In this document: in pieces, positions 8,617 through 16,841 of the stretch | How the letters are laid out: every line of letters starts with the position of its first letter | How positions within the stretch are numbered: the first letter of the stretch is position 1 | Assembly (NCBI GenBank): GCA_947369305.1 | Contig: CANBLA010000002.1 | Span: 1 to 35,599, forward strand | Direction: 5' to 3' | DNA: 35,599 bases | Origin: an uncultured Clostridia bacterium | Lineage (GTDB): Bacteria > Bacillota_A > Clostridia > TANB77 > CAG-508 | The notes under the pieces: model-generated | What the model saw: only the letters and a program-made list of their open reading frames with translations | The model's database searches: none | Told to the model about the DNA's origin: nothing | Translations under genes and position numbers: made by a program

Positions 8617-9682
8617 ATGAACAAAATAAAGTTAAACGAAACGCCTGTTAGGACGTCGCGAAATTTTAAGATTAATAATATAAAATTAGAAAATATTGAG
8701 TTTCCAGAAAGAATTGAAGATTTCAAGAATGTTCAAATAATGAGAGAAGATTCAAAAATAAAGATTGATGATCAATGTAGTTATATTAAACTTAATTATG
8801 GTTTGAGTGATTTTTTGACAAACCAAGTAAGGGAAAATGCTAATCAAAAAATCTGTGTAAAAATTGATGGTAAAACAGAAAAAGATGTGCGTTTGTATTT
8901 TGATTTTGATGAAGATAATTTGGTTTTAGTTGAAGATATTGAGATTTTAGCAGGTGAAAATGCTAGAGGAACCGTAATTATTAAGTATGAATGTGATGAG
9001 GATTTGGCTTGTTTTCATAATGGGATTTTGCGTGTAAACGCGAAAAAAGGGGCGAGAGTAAATGTGGTTTTTATGAATTTTATAAATTTAAAGTCGAATC
9101 ATTTTATGGCAATTGAAAATACATTGGAAGAAAATGCGAAAGTTAATTGCTGTGTGATTGATTTGGGACGGAAAAAATAGTGTTACAAATTTGTACTCGA
9201 ATTTGCTGGGGAATTTTTCAGAAAATAGAATGGATACGATTTATTTGGGAAAAGAAAATCAAGTATTTGATTTAAATTATATTGGTGAACTTAAGGGCGA
9301 AATGTCTAAGATTGATATAGAAGTGCAGGGTGCTTTAAAGGATAGGGCGAAAAAACATTTTAAAGGAACGATTGATTTCAAAAAAGGTTGTAAAAAAGCC
9401 AAAGGAAATGAAAATGAAGCTTGTATGTTGTTGTCTGATACGGCGAAATCGCTTGCTTTGCCAATGCTTTTGTGTTCGGAAGAAGAGGTTGAGGGAAATC
9501 ATAGTAGTTCAGCTGGGAAAATTGATGAGAAGGAATTATTTTACATGATGAGTAGAGGATTTGAAATCAAAGATGCGATGAAATTGAGTGTAAAAGCAAG
9601 ATTTAATAAAATTTTGGAAAGGATAAAAGAGGATAGTTTAAGGGCATTTATTTTGAGAAAGATAGATGAAAAATTGGATTAA
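8617..9682 (+). CDS. sufD: Fe-S cluster assembly protein SufD, read through a CGG +1 recoding site (354 aa)
   Basis: SufD pairs with SufB in the SufBC2D complex and helps iron entry. The N-terminal part (8617-9168) is divergent, with beta-helix-like alternation and CFHNGILRVNAKKGARVNVVFMN. At codon 185 the frame moves +1 at CGG (9169), turning DLG-[C]-GKNSVTNLYSNLLG into continuous sequence. The second part has MDTIYLGKENQ, FKGTIDFKKGCKKAKGNE (counterpart of the FxGxIxVxxxAxxTdayQ block), MLLSDTAK and FYMMSRGFEIKDAMKL. Unshifted translation would end only three codons after CGG. The ATG abuts the sufB stop, which suggests translational coupling. It is shorter than many SufD proteins but has all C-terminal blocks. 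Confidence 0.88.
9169..9172 (+). other. CGG +1 recoding site 4 (sufD)
   Basis: Context GGA CGG AAA, with a frame-0 TAG at 9178. The shifted frame gives Leu-Gly-Gly-Lys-Asn-Ser. No run of C is present at the join. Confidence 0.85.
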
Positions 9683-9686
9683 AATG

Positions 9687-9711
9687 AATGATTAAGGAAT
9701 GCTTAATCGTT
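9687..9711 (+). repeat. Suf intergenic palindrome 2 (sufD-nucleotidase gene)
   Basis: Arms AATGATTAAG and CTTAATCGTT (10 bp, one G-U pair in RNA) around a 5-nt loop. Same core (GATTAAG..CTTAATC) as the palindrome before sufS. Confidence 0.75.
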
Positions 9712-9728
9712 GAAAAAGAGGAGAGAAT

Positions 9729-10349
9729 ATGAAAATAGGAATTGATATAGATGATACAACTGTTGATTTGGCATGTGTGATGTTAAAATATGCAGATCTT
9801 TTTGATACACGAGTTTTGGGCAAAAAGGGTTGTAATGGGAATTTTGGAAAGATACAAAATCGATATTATTTAGAAGCATTGTATAATTGGTCACATCAAG
9901 AAAAATATGAATTTTTTAATCAATATTATAAAGATATTTTAGAAGCATGCGAGCCTTTGCAAAATGCACCAGAGATTATTCAAAAATGGAAAAATCAAGG
10001 AAATGAAATATTTTTTATTACAGCTAGGCTTTGTGGAATTCCAGACTGCGATACTGAAAAAATTACGAAAAATATGTTGCAAGAAAATCATATTCCATAT
10101 GATAAATTGATTATGGATGCTAGAAATAAATTACAGTTTTGTAAAGAAAACGGAATTGAAATTTTTGTTGAAGATAGTTATGAGACGTGCAAAGAGTTGG
10201 AAGAAAATGGCATAAAAACCTATTTGATGACGACAAAGATGAATGAAAATATTGAAAATGGAAGGATTGAAAGAGTGAATAGTTGGGATGAAATTGATGA
10301 GAAAATGGAAAGTTTTTTGGGAAATAAAATAGAATGTAAAAATACATAA
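9729..10349 (+). CDS. HAD-superfamily 5'(3')-nucleotidase-like protein, 206 aa
   Basis: The N-terminal KIGIDIDDTTVDL is the HAD motif I (DxDDT, with Asp6 and Asp8), FFITAR is motif II, and IFVEDSYETC supplies the motif IV acid. Size and layout fit the NT5C-type (PF06941-like) deoxyribonucleotidase family, which dephosphorylates nucleoside monophosphates. It lies between sufD and sufS in the same direction, with suf-type palindromes on both sides, so it is probably co-transcribed with the Fe-S genes; no direct role in Fe-S assembly is known to me. AAGAGGAGAG precedes the start. Several phosphatases share this fold, so the substrate is uncertain. Confidence 0.75.
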   Translation: MKIGIDIDDTTVDLACVMLKYADLFDTRVLGKKGCNGNFGKIQNRYYLEALYNWSHQEKYEFFNQYYKDILEACEPLQNAPEIIQKWKNQGNEIFFITARLCGIPDCDTEKITKNMLQENHIPYDKLIMDARNKLQFCKENGIEIFVEDSYETCKELEENGIKTYLMTTKMNENIENGRIERVNSWDEIDEKMESFLGNKIECKNT

Positions 10350-10363
10350 GTGAGGGTAAAAAC

Positions 10364-10390
10364 GAACGATTAAGAATTCCTTAATCGTTC
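10364..10390 (+). repeat. Suf intergenic palindrome 3 (nucleotidase gene-sufS)
   Basis: Arms GAACGATTAAG and CTTAATCGTTC (11 bp, perfect) around AATTC. It lies close before the GGGGG ribosome binding site of sufS and matches palindromes 1 and 2. Confidence 0.85.
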
Positions 10391-10405
10391 AAAAAGGGGG
10401 CAAAA

Positions 10406-11624
10406 ATGAACGAATTAAAACAAGATTTTCCGATCTTGCAAAATGAAAAATTGGTTTACTTGGATAGCGGAGCAACGACGCAAAAACCAATTCAAGTGAT
10501 AAAGGCAGTTGAAGAATTCTATCAAAAACAAAATGCCAATCCACATCGTGGTGCGTATGCTTTGAGTGAAGAGGCAACGAAAATTTATGAAAATACACGT
10601 GATAAAATTGCAAAATTTATAAATGCAAAGCATAGAGAAGAAATTATTTTTTCAAAAAATGCGACTGAAAGCCTAAATTTAATTGCGTATTCGTATGGCA
10701 TGGAAAATTTGAAAAAGGAAGATGAAATCGTGCTTTCGATTATGGAGCATCACTCGAATTTGGTGCCTTGGCAAAAGACCGCGAAAGTGACGGGTGCAAA
10801 ATTGAAATTTATGTATTTGAATGATGAGTTTGAGTTGTCAGATGAAGAAATCGAAAGTAAGATTACAGACAAAACAAAGATTGTTGGAATTACACATGTT
10901 TCGAATGTTTTGGGAACGATTAATAATGTGAAAAAAGTCATTGAAGTGGCGCATAAAAAGGGCGCGATTGTTGTGGTGGACGCTTCACAAAGTATTCCAC
11001 ATATGAAAATGGATGTGCAGGATTTGGATGCAGATTTTCTTGTATTTTCAGGACATAAAATGCTTGCTCCTCTTGGCATTGGCGTTTTGTATGGAAAACG
11101 TGAGATTTTAAATGAAATGCAACCGTTTTTGATGGGTGGCGATATGATTGAATATGTATATGAGCAGGAAACGACGTTTGCACCACTTCCGAATAAGTTT
11201 GAGGCAGGAACACAGAATGTAGAAGGCGTGATTGGCTTGGGAAGCGCGATTGATTATATTGAAAATTTAGGGTATCATAAAATACAAGAAATTGAAAAAA
11301 ATGTGATTTCGTATGCAAGACAAGAATTGGCAAAATTGGATTTTGTGACTTTGTATTTGACACCAAAGGAAGAAAATCATTCTGGTGTGATTTCGTTTAA
11401 TATAAATGGTGTGCATCCACATGATGTGGCAAGTATTTTGGATAGCGAAGGGGTTTGTGTGCGTTCACGGAAATCATTGTGCACAGCCATTGATGAGATT
11501 TTTAAAAATAGATTCGACGTGTCGTGCTAGTTTTTATTTTTATAATACAAAAGAAGATGTGGATCGATTGGTTTGTGCTTTGGAGAAAGTTTTTGGAATG
11601 TTTGAGAAGTATATAAAAAAATAG
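10406..11624 (+). CDS. sufS: Cysteine desulfurase SufS, read through a CGG +1 recoding site (405 aa)
   Basis: SufS is a PLP enzyme that takes sulfur from cysteine as a persulfide and passes it to SufU. Seen: [74 protein letters not shown] with the PLP lysine Lys218, GGDMIEYV and [14 protein letters not shown]. At codon 355 the frame moves +1 at CGG (11468) and reads [32 protein letters not shown], which contains the persulfide-carrying Cys358. The active-site cysteine is therefore made in frame only if the shift occurs; otherwise the chain ends at 11530 without it. Total length is normal for group II desulfurases. The preceding palindrome and GGGGG Shine-Dalgarno mark the start. Confidence 0.95.
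11468..11471 (+). other. CGG +1 recoding site 5 (sufS)
   Basis: Context TCA CGG AAA. It lies three codons before the catalytic cysteine. The shifted reading Arg-Ser-Gly-Asn-His-Cys-Ala-Gln-Pro is the SufS signature; the unshifted reading has no family match. Confidence 0.9.
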
Positions 11625-11645
11625 AAAAATATTTTTGGGGGAAAT

Positions 11646-12083
11646 ATGGACGAGTTAAATGATATTTATAATGATTTGATTATGGAACATAGCATGAATT
11701 CCTATAATAAAAAGGAATTGGAGCAATGTGATTTTTGCGAAATGGGACATAATCCAAATTGTGGTGATGAAATATCACTTCAGATGAAATTGAATGGAAA
11801 TTTGATAGAAGATATGGCATTTACGGGGCATGGTTGTGCAATTTCTTTGAGCTCGACTTCGATTATGATTGATACGTTAAAAGGGAAAACTGTCGAAGAG
11901 GCAAAGGAAATCGTAAAGACGTTTATGGAAATGATTAAAAGGGAAGAAACAAATGAAGAAAATTTAAAAAAATTAGAAGATGCGATTGCGTTTCGAAATG
12001 TATCGAACATGCCTGCACGTGTTAAATGTGCATTGCTGGCGTGGCATACAATAGAAGATATTTTGTCGAAAAACGACATTTAA
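11646..12083 (+). CDS. sufU: Fe-S assembly sulfurtransferase/scaffold SufU, 145 aa
   Basis: SufU accepts persulfide sulfur from SufS in Gram-positive SUF systems. Seen: LNDIYNDLIMEH at the start, HNPNCGDEI with the first conserved cysteine and aspartate, FTGHGCAISLSSTSIM with the second, and RVKCALLAWHTIEDIL with the third; together these ligate the zinc. The insertion between the second and third cysteines is the length expected for SufU rather than IscU. It is the last gene of the suf operon, 21 bp after sufS, with GGGGG as ribosome binding site. It contains no in-frame CGG. Confidence 0.95.
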   Translation: MDELNDIYNDLIMEHSMNSYNKKELEQCDFCEMGHNPNCGDEISLQMKLNGNLIEDMAFTGHGCAISLSSTSIMIDTLKGKTVEEAKEIVKTFMEMIKREETNEENLKKLEDAIAFRNVSNMPARVKCALLAWHTIEDILSKNDI

Positions 12084-12195
12084 AAATAGTAGACTTTTGT
12101 TGAAAAGAGTTGTAAAATAACAGGCAAGAAATCTTAATTATACAATATTTTCCTAACAAAGGCGATATTTAAATCAATCAAAAAGGAAGTAAAGA

Positions 12196-13248
12196 ATGGA
12201 GAAAAAAAAAGTTTTATTGGGCATGAGTGGTGGCGTGGATAGCGCTGTTTCGGCTCTGCTTTTGAAGGAACAAGGATATGAAGTAATTGGTGTAACATTG
12301 GAATTATTGGCAGGAAACAGTTGTGATTCAAATGCGTTTTTGGAAGCAAAAAGTGTGTGTGAACAAATTGGAATTGCGCATTTTGTGTATGATGCTAAAG
12401 CTCAGTTTCAAAAATGTGTGATGGATGATTTTGTAAATACATATGCGAATTGCAAAACACCGAATCCATGTATCGAATGTAATAAATATATAAAATTTGG
12501 TTTTATGTGGGAAAAGGCGCAGGAATTAGGGTGCGATTTTATTGCAACAGGGCATTATGCGAAAACAGAATATAGCGAAAAATATCAAAGGTGGATTTTG
12601 AAAAAGTCTAAAAATGAGAAAAAGGATCAGAGTTATGTTTTGTGGAGTTTGCCAAAAGAGTTGCTTTCGCGTGTTTTGTTTCCGCTTGCGGAGTTTGAGT
12701 CAAAAGAGGAAATTCGTGAGATTGCTCGAAAACATCATTTGAAAGTGGCAAATAAGCCAGATAGTGAGGATATTTGTTTTGTTCCAGATGGAAATTATAA
12801 AAAATTTTTAGAGGAAAATTCGCCAATAAAACCTAAAATAGGAAATATCGTGAATTCAAAAGGCGATGTTTTGGGACAGCATCATGGGTTGTATCATTAT
12901 ACGATTGGGCAAAGAAAGGGACTTGGAATTTCAAATCCAGTACCATTGTTTGTTTTGGGTTTTAATAAAGAGAAAAATGAAGTTATTGTTGGAGAAGAGA
13001 AGGAACTTTTTGAAAAAGAAATTACAGTTGTAGACTATAATTTGTTGTTAGCAAATGAAATAGAAGAAGGGATGCAAGTTGAGGTGAAAACAAGGTATTC
13101 GACCAAAATGGCGAAGGCTAGCATTAGACAAGAAAATGAAAAGATAAAAGTCGTTTTTGATGAGCCTCAAAGAGCGATTACGCCAGGACAATCAGCTGTG
13201 TTTTATGTGGGAGATGTAGTTTTTGGTGGTGGAAAAATAGATTTGTAA
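12196..13248 (+). CDS. mnmA: tRNA-specific 2-thiouridylase MnmA, 350 aa
   Basis: MnmA uses ATP and a relayed persulfide sulfur to make s2U34 in the tRNAs for Lys, Glu and Gln. Seen: PP-loop LGMSGGVDSAVSALLL (residues 8-23), TPNPCIECNKYIKFG with the first catalytic cysteine, DFIATGHYAK, DQSYVLWSLP, DSEDICFVPDGNY with the second cysteine, HYTIGQRKGLGI and a C-terminal beta-barrel ending in ITPGQSAVFY. It follows sufU by 112 bp in the same direction, which makes sense because SufS-type desulfurases supply the sulfur. The start has GGAAG upstream. s2U34 status is known to affect frame maintenance, which is of interest given the CGG shifts, but no link is shown. Confidence 0.96.
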   Translation: MEKKKVLLGMSGGVDSAVSALLLKEQGYEVIGVTLELLAGNSCDSNAFLEAKSVCEQIGIAHFVYDAKAQFQKCVMDDFVNTYANCKTPNPCIECNKYIKFGFMWEKAQELGCDFIATGHYAKTEYSEKYQRWILKKSKNEKKDQSYVLWSLPKELLSRVLFPLAEFESKEEIREIARKHHLKVANKPDSEDICFVPDGNYKKFLEENSPIKPKIGNIVNSKGDVLGQHHGLYHYTIGQRKGLGISNPVPLFVLGFNKEKNEVIVGEEKELFEKEITVVDYNLLLANEIEEGMQVEVKTRYSTKMAKASIRQENEKIKVVFDEPQRAITPGQSAVFYVGDVVFGGGKIDL

Positions 13249-13264
13249 TTTCTTGATTTTTCTA

Positions 13265-13293
13265 TTCACAAAGGATGAGTTTTATGGTATAAT
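13265..13293 (+). promoter_or_regulatory. Promoter of the coiled-coil protein gene
   Basis: TTCACA (13265-13270), 17-bp spacer, TATAAT (13288-13293) with an extended TGG before the -10. Confidence 0.8.
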
Positions 13294-13313
13294 GATAGAA
13301 AAGGAGAGATAAA

Positions 13314-14102
13314 ATGGTTGTTGTACATCCAGAGTATGCGATGTTAATATTGGAAATTAATGATTTGAAAGAAGAAATTGCGGATTTAATTGTGGAAAGG
13401 GATATGATTAAATGTTATGTTCGTAAAGATATACAAATTGATTATATGCTTAAAATTGGTTTTTTAGAGTATAAATTAGTGATGGCTAAGAATAATTATC
13501 AAAAAAATTTGAGAAAATTGGAGATTATAAAAGAAAAAGTTGCTAAAAAATTAACTGTGAATATGGAAACAGTTGAAAGAAAAATAAATCGAGAATTTAA
13601 AAAACAGAATAAAATTGAAGCAGATATGTTGGATGATATTGATTTTGCCATTGAGGTGAGTTCAATTGAGCTTTTTGATTATGATATGGTTGATGAAATG
13701 AATGTAGATTATTTTAAATTACAAAAATTGTATAATCCTATTTTTGATTTAGATTTATCAAAAGAAAAGGAAAAAAAGTATGAAAAAATAGAAAAGCACT
13801 ATAAGAAAGGAAATTATAAACAATTACATAAATTAGCTGAAAGCTATGATGAAGATGATATCTTTCAAGATGAAATTTTGAATTTAAAAAAATTAAGAAA
13901 AAAATATATAGAAGTTTTAAAGATTACAAAAAGAGAAATTCGCAAGCTTAAAAATAGTTTTCCATACAATCAAAAAGTTATACTAGATGATGAAAATTTG
14001 TATCGAAGAAAAAAAGATAGTTTAAATAGGGAAATAATGGAGATTAATTTAGAGACGAAAAAAATTGAGAAGAAAATTAATAATCAATTGAAAAAATTAT
14101 AG
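13314..14102 (+). CDS. Uncharacterised coiled-coil protein, 262 aa
   Basis: I do not recognise a family. The protein is highly charged, very rich in Lys, Glu and Ile, and almost entirely helical. Likely coiled coils are at residues 10-45, 55-105 and 195-262; a less regular acidic stretch (about 105-150) separates them. No signal peptide or membrane helix is visible, so it should be cytoplasmic. It has its own promoter and an AAGGAGAG ribosome binding site 7 nt before the ATG. Its neighbours (mnmA, sortase) do not suggest a role. The start MVVVHPEYAMLILEINDLKEEI looks like a structured N-terminus and argues that the chosen ATG is right. Confidence 0.8.
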   Translation: MVVVHPEYAMLILEINDLKEEIADLIVERDMIKCYVRKDIQIDYMLKIGFLEYKLVMAKNNYQKNLRKLEIIKEKVAKKLTVNMETVERKINREFKKQNKIEADMLDDIDFAIEVSSIELFDYDMVDEMNVDYFKLQKLYNPIFDLDLSKEKEKKYEKIEKHYKKGNYKQLHKLAESYDEDDIFQDEILNLKKLRKKYIEVLKITKREIRKLKNSFPYNQKVILDDENLYRRKKDSLNREIMEINLETKKIEKKINNQLKKL

Positions 14103-14121
14103 AATTTTAGAAAAAATACCC

Positions 14122-14150
14122 TTGATAAAGTAATAAATAAGTGATATAAT
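14122..14150 (+). promoter_or_regulatory. Promoter of the sortase gene
   Basis: TTGATA (14122-14127), 17-bp spacer, TATAAT (14145-14150), extended TGA before the -10. Confidence 0.85.
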
Positions 14151-14176
14151 AATATTATAAATTAGGAGAAAAAATT

Positions 14177-14932
14177 ATGAATCAAATTCTTATTTCTGAG
14201 AAATTGTATATCACGCCTGAATTGAAAAAAAAGAAAAAAATTTACAAAATTGATTTCTTTATTTCAGTTTTTTTGGTATGCATTTTATTTTCCTATTATA
14301 TTTATGCGGAATATGATAAAAATAAAAATGAAGCTATTTCCCAAGAAATTCTATCCAATATCGAATTTGAAGATAGTGTGATTGATGATACGACTATTAA
14401 ATTTTCAGATAATTCGATAGTGGTTATTTTAAATTCAGAGGATCCATATGAAATTGTGTATTCTCATCAAGTTGAGGAAGACGAATCTCAAATTGAAAAT
14501 GAAGTAATTGCAAGAAATACATCTGTTACAGCAAGTGGGCAAGAATATCATACAGTTGCGATTGTGAATATTCCTTCGATTGGTGTAAATTATCCTGTTT
14601 TAAATACAACAACAGATGAGCTTTTAAAAATTTCGCCATGTTATTTTTGGGGACCAAAACCAAATCAAATTGGAAACTATTGTATTGTTGGTCATAATTA
14701 TCGAAATAGTAAATTTTTCAGTAAAGTTCCAACTTTGGAAAATGGAGCAATTATAGAAGTTACTGACTTATCAGGAAAGACTTTAAAATATGCTGTTTAT
14801 GATAAATATTTGGTTGATCCATCCGATGTTTCGTGTACATCCCAACGAACTAATGGAAAAAGGGAGATTACCTTGATTACTTGTACGAATGATAGCGCTC
14901 AAAGGGTAATTGTGAAAGCGAAAGAAGTATAA
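14177..14932 (+). CDS. Sortase family transpeptidase (class D-like), 251 aa
   Basis: Sortases are membrane-anchored cysteine transpeptidases that link surface proteins to the cell wall or build pili. The chain has a cytoplasmic basic N-terminus, one membrane helix (about residues 27-45), an acidic linker, and a catalytic barrel from about residue 120: VAIVNIPSIGVNYPVL, then GNYCIVGHNYR with the catalytic His, and TLITCTNDSAQRVIVKAKE with the catalytic Cys and the following Arg. The TLxTC motif and single N-terminal anchor fit class D/E-type housekeeping sortases. No substrate with an LPxTG-like signal lies nearby. AGGAG precedes the ATG and a terminator follows, so it is monocistronic. Confidence 0.88.
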   Translation: MNQILISEKLYITPELKKKKKIYKIDFFISVFLVCILFSYYIYAEYDKNKNEAISQEILSNIEFEDSVIDDTTIKFSDNSIVVILNSEDPYEIVYSHQVEEDESQIENEVIARNTSVTASGQEYHTVAIVNIPSIGVNYPVLNTTTDELLKISPCYFWGPKPNQIGNYCIVGHNYRNSKFFSKVPTLENGAIIEVTDLSGKTLKYAVYDKYLVDPSDVSCTSQRTNGKREITLITCTNDSAQRVIVKAKEV

Positions 14933-14937
14933 AATTT

Positions 14938-14970
14938 AAACCTCTAAATTGAAAAATTTAGAGGTTTATT
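14938..14970 (+). terminator. Rho-independent terminator after the sortase gene
   Basis: Stem AAACCTCTAAATT / AATTTAGAGGTTT (13 bp) with a 4-nt loop and a short T-rich tail. Confidence 0.88.
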
Positions 14971-14996
14971 GTATATTTAAAAATAAAGGAGAAAGC

Positions 14997-15053
14997 ATGA
15001 GTAAAAAGGACATTATTTTAGATGATGAATGTGAGGAGGAAAAAAATGAATAA
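14997..15053 (+). CDS. Possible 18-aa leader ORF overlapping the kinase start
   Basis: AAAGGAG stands at a good distance before ATG 14997. The ORF encodes MSKKDIILDDECEEEKNE, and its stop overlaps the ATG of the next gene (15046). The arrangement would couple translation of the kinase to the leader. The peptide is acidic, with no membrane character. It may simply be a chance ORF; the strong ribosome binding site is the main support. Confidence 0.4.
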   Translation: MSKKDIILDDECEEEKNE

Positions 15054-15990
15054 TAAATTCAATCCTTATTTTATAAAATTTTTGGACAAGCAGGATATAA
15101 TAGAAGAAGTAGAAGATGGTTATTCAGATTGTTTGGTATACAAAATTACTAAAGGGAAACATAAATATTTCTTAAAAATATTTCCTGAAAGATTTGATGA
15201 ACAGAAAATAAATAGGATAAAAAAATATATCGAAATTTATGAAAAGTTAAAAATAAAATCTTTAAAAGTTATAGAGTATGGAAAAATAGAAGGTTTTGAA
15301 AAATATTATATGATTTATAATTTTATAGAAGGTTCTAATTTGAGAGTTTGTACAAATTCTGAAAATTATGCTTTAAACGATATTCGAAAAATTGGCGAAC
15401 ATATTGGAAAAGAAATGTTGAAATTAAAAAATTATGAACAATATGATAAGCAAGCTTTCGAGCAGAAGCAGATTAAGGATTTAACAACAAAGGCAATTGC
15501 AAATTTCTATCATGTTTTGGAAAATGAAGGCTCTAAAAAATTGATAACCCAATATTTTAAAATAGACGAGATTGACAAATTAAAAAATAAAGCAAATGAA
15601 TATGTTGATTTATTCAAAGATATAGAACCAAAATTAATTCACGGAGATATAAAAAGAGCCAATATCATGGTAGATGATAAGCAAAATTTGTATATGGTTG
15701 ATATTGAATCGATGCAAATAAATTATGATATTTTAAATTTTAAATATCAAATGACATGGGCTTTATTTGATGAAAGAGAAACAGAATTTGTTAAAGGGTA
15801 TTTTGATGGACTTTATGAAAATAAAAGACCAATGAATTTTAACCAACAAGTTATCTATATGATAATTGTGAATTTTTTTAATGTTTGTTATGCTCCAGAA
15901 GATATAGAATTTGAGATATATCTTGAAAAATGTAGAAATCTATTAGAAAAAATTGCGAAAATGGATTTGAATAACGAGTTTATTGTTTAA
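15046..15990 (+). CDS. Aminoglycoside phosphotransferase-fold kinase, 314 aa
   Basis: The protein-kinase-like fold is shown by a glycine/strand N-lobe with KYFLKIFPE (ATP lysine), YMIYNFIEGSNL (hinge), LIHGDIKRANIMVDD with catalytic His199-Gly-Asp201 and metal-binding Asn, and NLYMVDIESM where the metal Asp is in MVDIE. Members of this superfamily phosphorylate aminoglycosides, choline, homoserine or other small molecules. Resistance cannot be claimed from sequence. The ATG at 15046 has GAGGAGG 6 nt upstream and is preferred over ATG 15022. A weak AT-only hairpin followed by T residues (15986-16015) may terminate it. No functional partner is adjacent. Confidence 0.8.
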   Translation: MNNKFNPYFIKFLDKQDIIEEVEDGYSDCLVYKITKGKHKYFLKIFPERFDEQKINRIKKYIEIYEKLKIKSLKVIEYGKIEGFEKYYMIYNFIEGSNLRVCTNSENYALNDIRKIGEHIGKEMLKLKNYEQYDKQAFEQKQIKDLTTKAIANFYHVLENEGSKKLITQYFKIDEIDKLKNKANEYVDLFKDIEPKLIHGDIKRANIMVDDKQNLYMVDIESMQINYDILNFKYQMTWALFDERETEFVKGYFDGLYENKRPMNFNQQVIYMIIVNFFNVCYAPEDIEFEIYLEKCRNLLEKIAKMDLNNEFIV

Positions 15991-16049
15991 AATTGTCAAA
16001 TTTTAAGCTTTTTTCATATTATATATAAATACGATGAAAGGAGCTTTTT

Positions 16050-16316
16050 ATGGCAAAAATTTTAGTATACAATAATAACTCCAACCGAATGGAAACGTAT
16101 TACAGAGGTTTATCAGAGGCAATGCCTTATATTACCAATCGAACGTTAACGGTACGAGAGTTTCGTTCTAATAGCAATACAAATATATTATGGACCAGCA
16201 GAAGAACAATGAATTCTTGGAATCAATTTCGAGCGATTTATGGACGTTCTATTTATGTTGGTTTTGCATTTAAACGTCCATGGGAAGGCGGTCATGCAAA
16301 TCAGTCACATGACTGA
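16050..16316 (+). pseudogene. Truncated N-terminal fragment of a cell-wall/M15-type protein, 88 aa
   Basis: The sequence (VYNNNSNRMETYYRGLSEAMPY, RTLTVREFRS, WEGGHANQS) resembles, from memory, the start of Clostridia proteins that continue with SQHYAG-AFD, a D-Ala-D-Ala carboxypeptidase-like metal site, and peptidoglycan-binding repeats. Here the chain ends just where that motif should begin (GGHANQSHD-stop) and nothing downstream continues it in any frame. I therefore read it as a truncated remnant, although an 88-aa stand-alone protein is possible. GAAAGGAG precedes the ATG, so translation signals are intact. The family recollection is the weaker part of the call. Confidence 0.5.
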
Positions 16317-16477
16317 ATATATACAGTTGAACATACAAAAATTTGTTAGAAGATAGGTAGAATTTATGTTTTTAGAACCTAAAATAATTTTTCCTTAAAA
16401 TATTGTATCAATCGAATTTTTATGTTAAAATAATATAAATAGTGTGGTGAGAATAAGATTGAATGGAGGTGTAAAAA

Positions 16478-16841
16478 ATGAATGTACCAGAAAAGATAGA
16501 AAAGATTTTAGATGAGTTCGTAAAAGGAACAACAGAAATTTTAGGTGAACATCTAAAAAAGATAATTTTATATGGTTCGTATGCGAGACGGAGATTATAA
16601 TGAACATTCGGATATCGATATTATGATTTTAACTGACTTAAAGGATAAAGAACTGAGTGAATGCGAATCTAAAATTTGGGATTTGGCTTATGATATAGAA
16701 TCGAATAATGATTTTTCAATTGACTTATCGCCAAAAATAAGAAATATAGAAACATTTAATTATTGGTTACAAGCATTGCCATTTTATATGAATGTACAAA
16801 AGGAAGGAGTGATATTAAGTGAGCCCCAAAGTGTCAAATGA
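16478..16841 (+). CDS. MNT-type nucleotidyltransferase (antitoxin), read through a CGG +1 recoding site (120 aa)
   Basis: Minimal nucleotidyltransferases of MNT/HEPN pairs act as antitoxins; studied examples inactivate the HEPN partner by AMP-ylation. The active site is LYGSYARGDYNEHSDIDIMIL: Gly33-Ser34 and Asp45/Asp47 as the metal ligands. Gly38 lies at the frame change: CGG at 16589 is in frame, and +1 reading restores ARGDYNEHSDID. Without the shift the product ends three codons later (TAA 16598), before both catalytic aspartates. Size is right for the family. GGAGG precedes ATG 16478. The end overlaps the HEPN start by 23 bp, so the pair is translationally linked. Confidence 0.9.
16589..16592 (+). 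other. CGG +1 recoding site 6 (MNT antitoxin gene)
   Basis: Context AGA CGG AGA. The shifted frame makes the invariant Gly of GSxARGD. There is no homopolymer at the join. Confidence 0.9.

Noticed and set aside
7215..9682. sufB and sufD as pairs of separate short genes
   Set aside because: The second halves have no ribosome binding site or suitable start at the join, and family blocks run continuously across it when one base is skipped.
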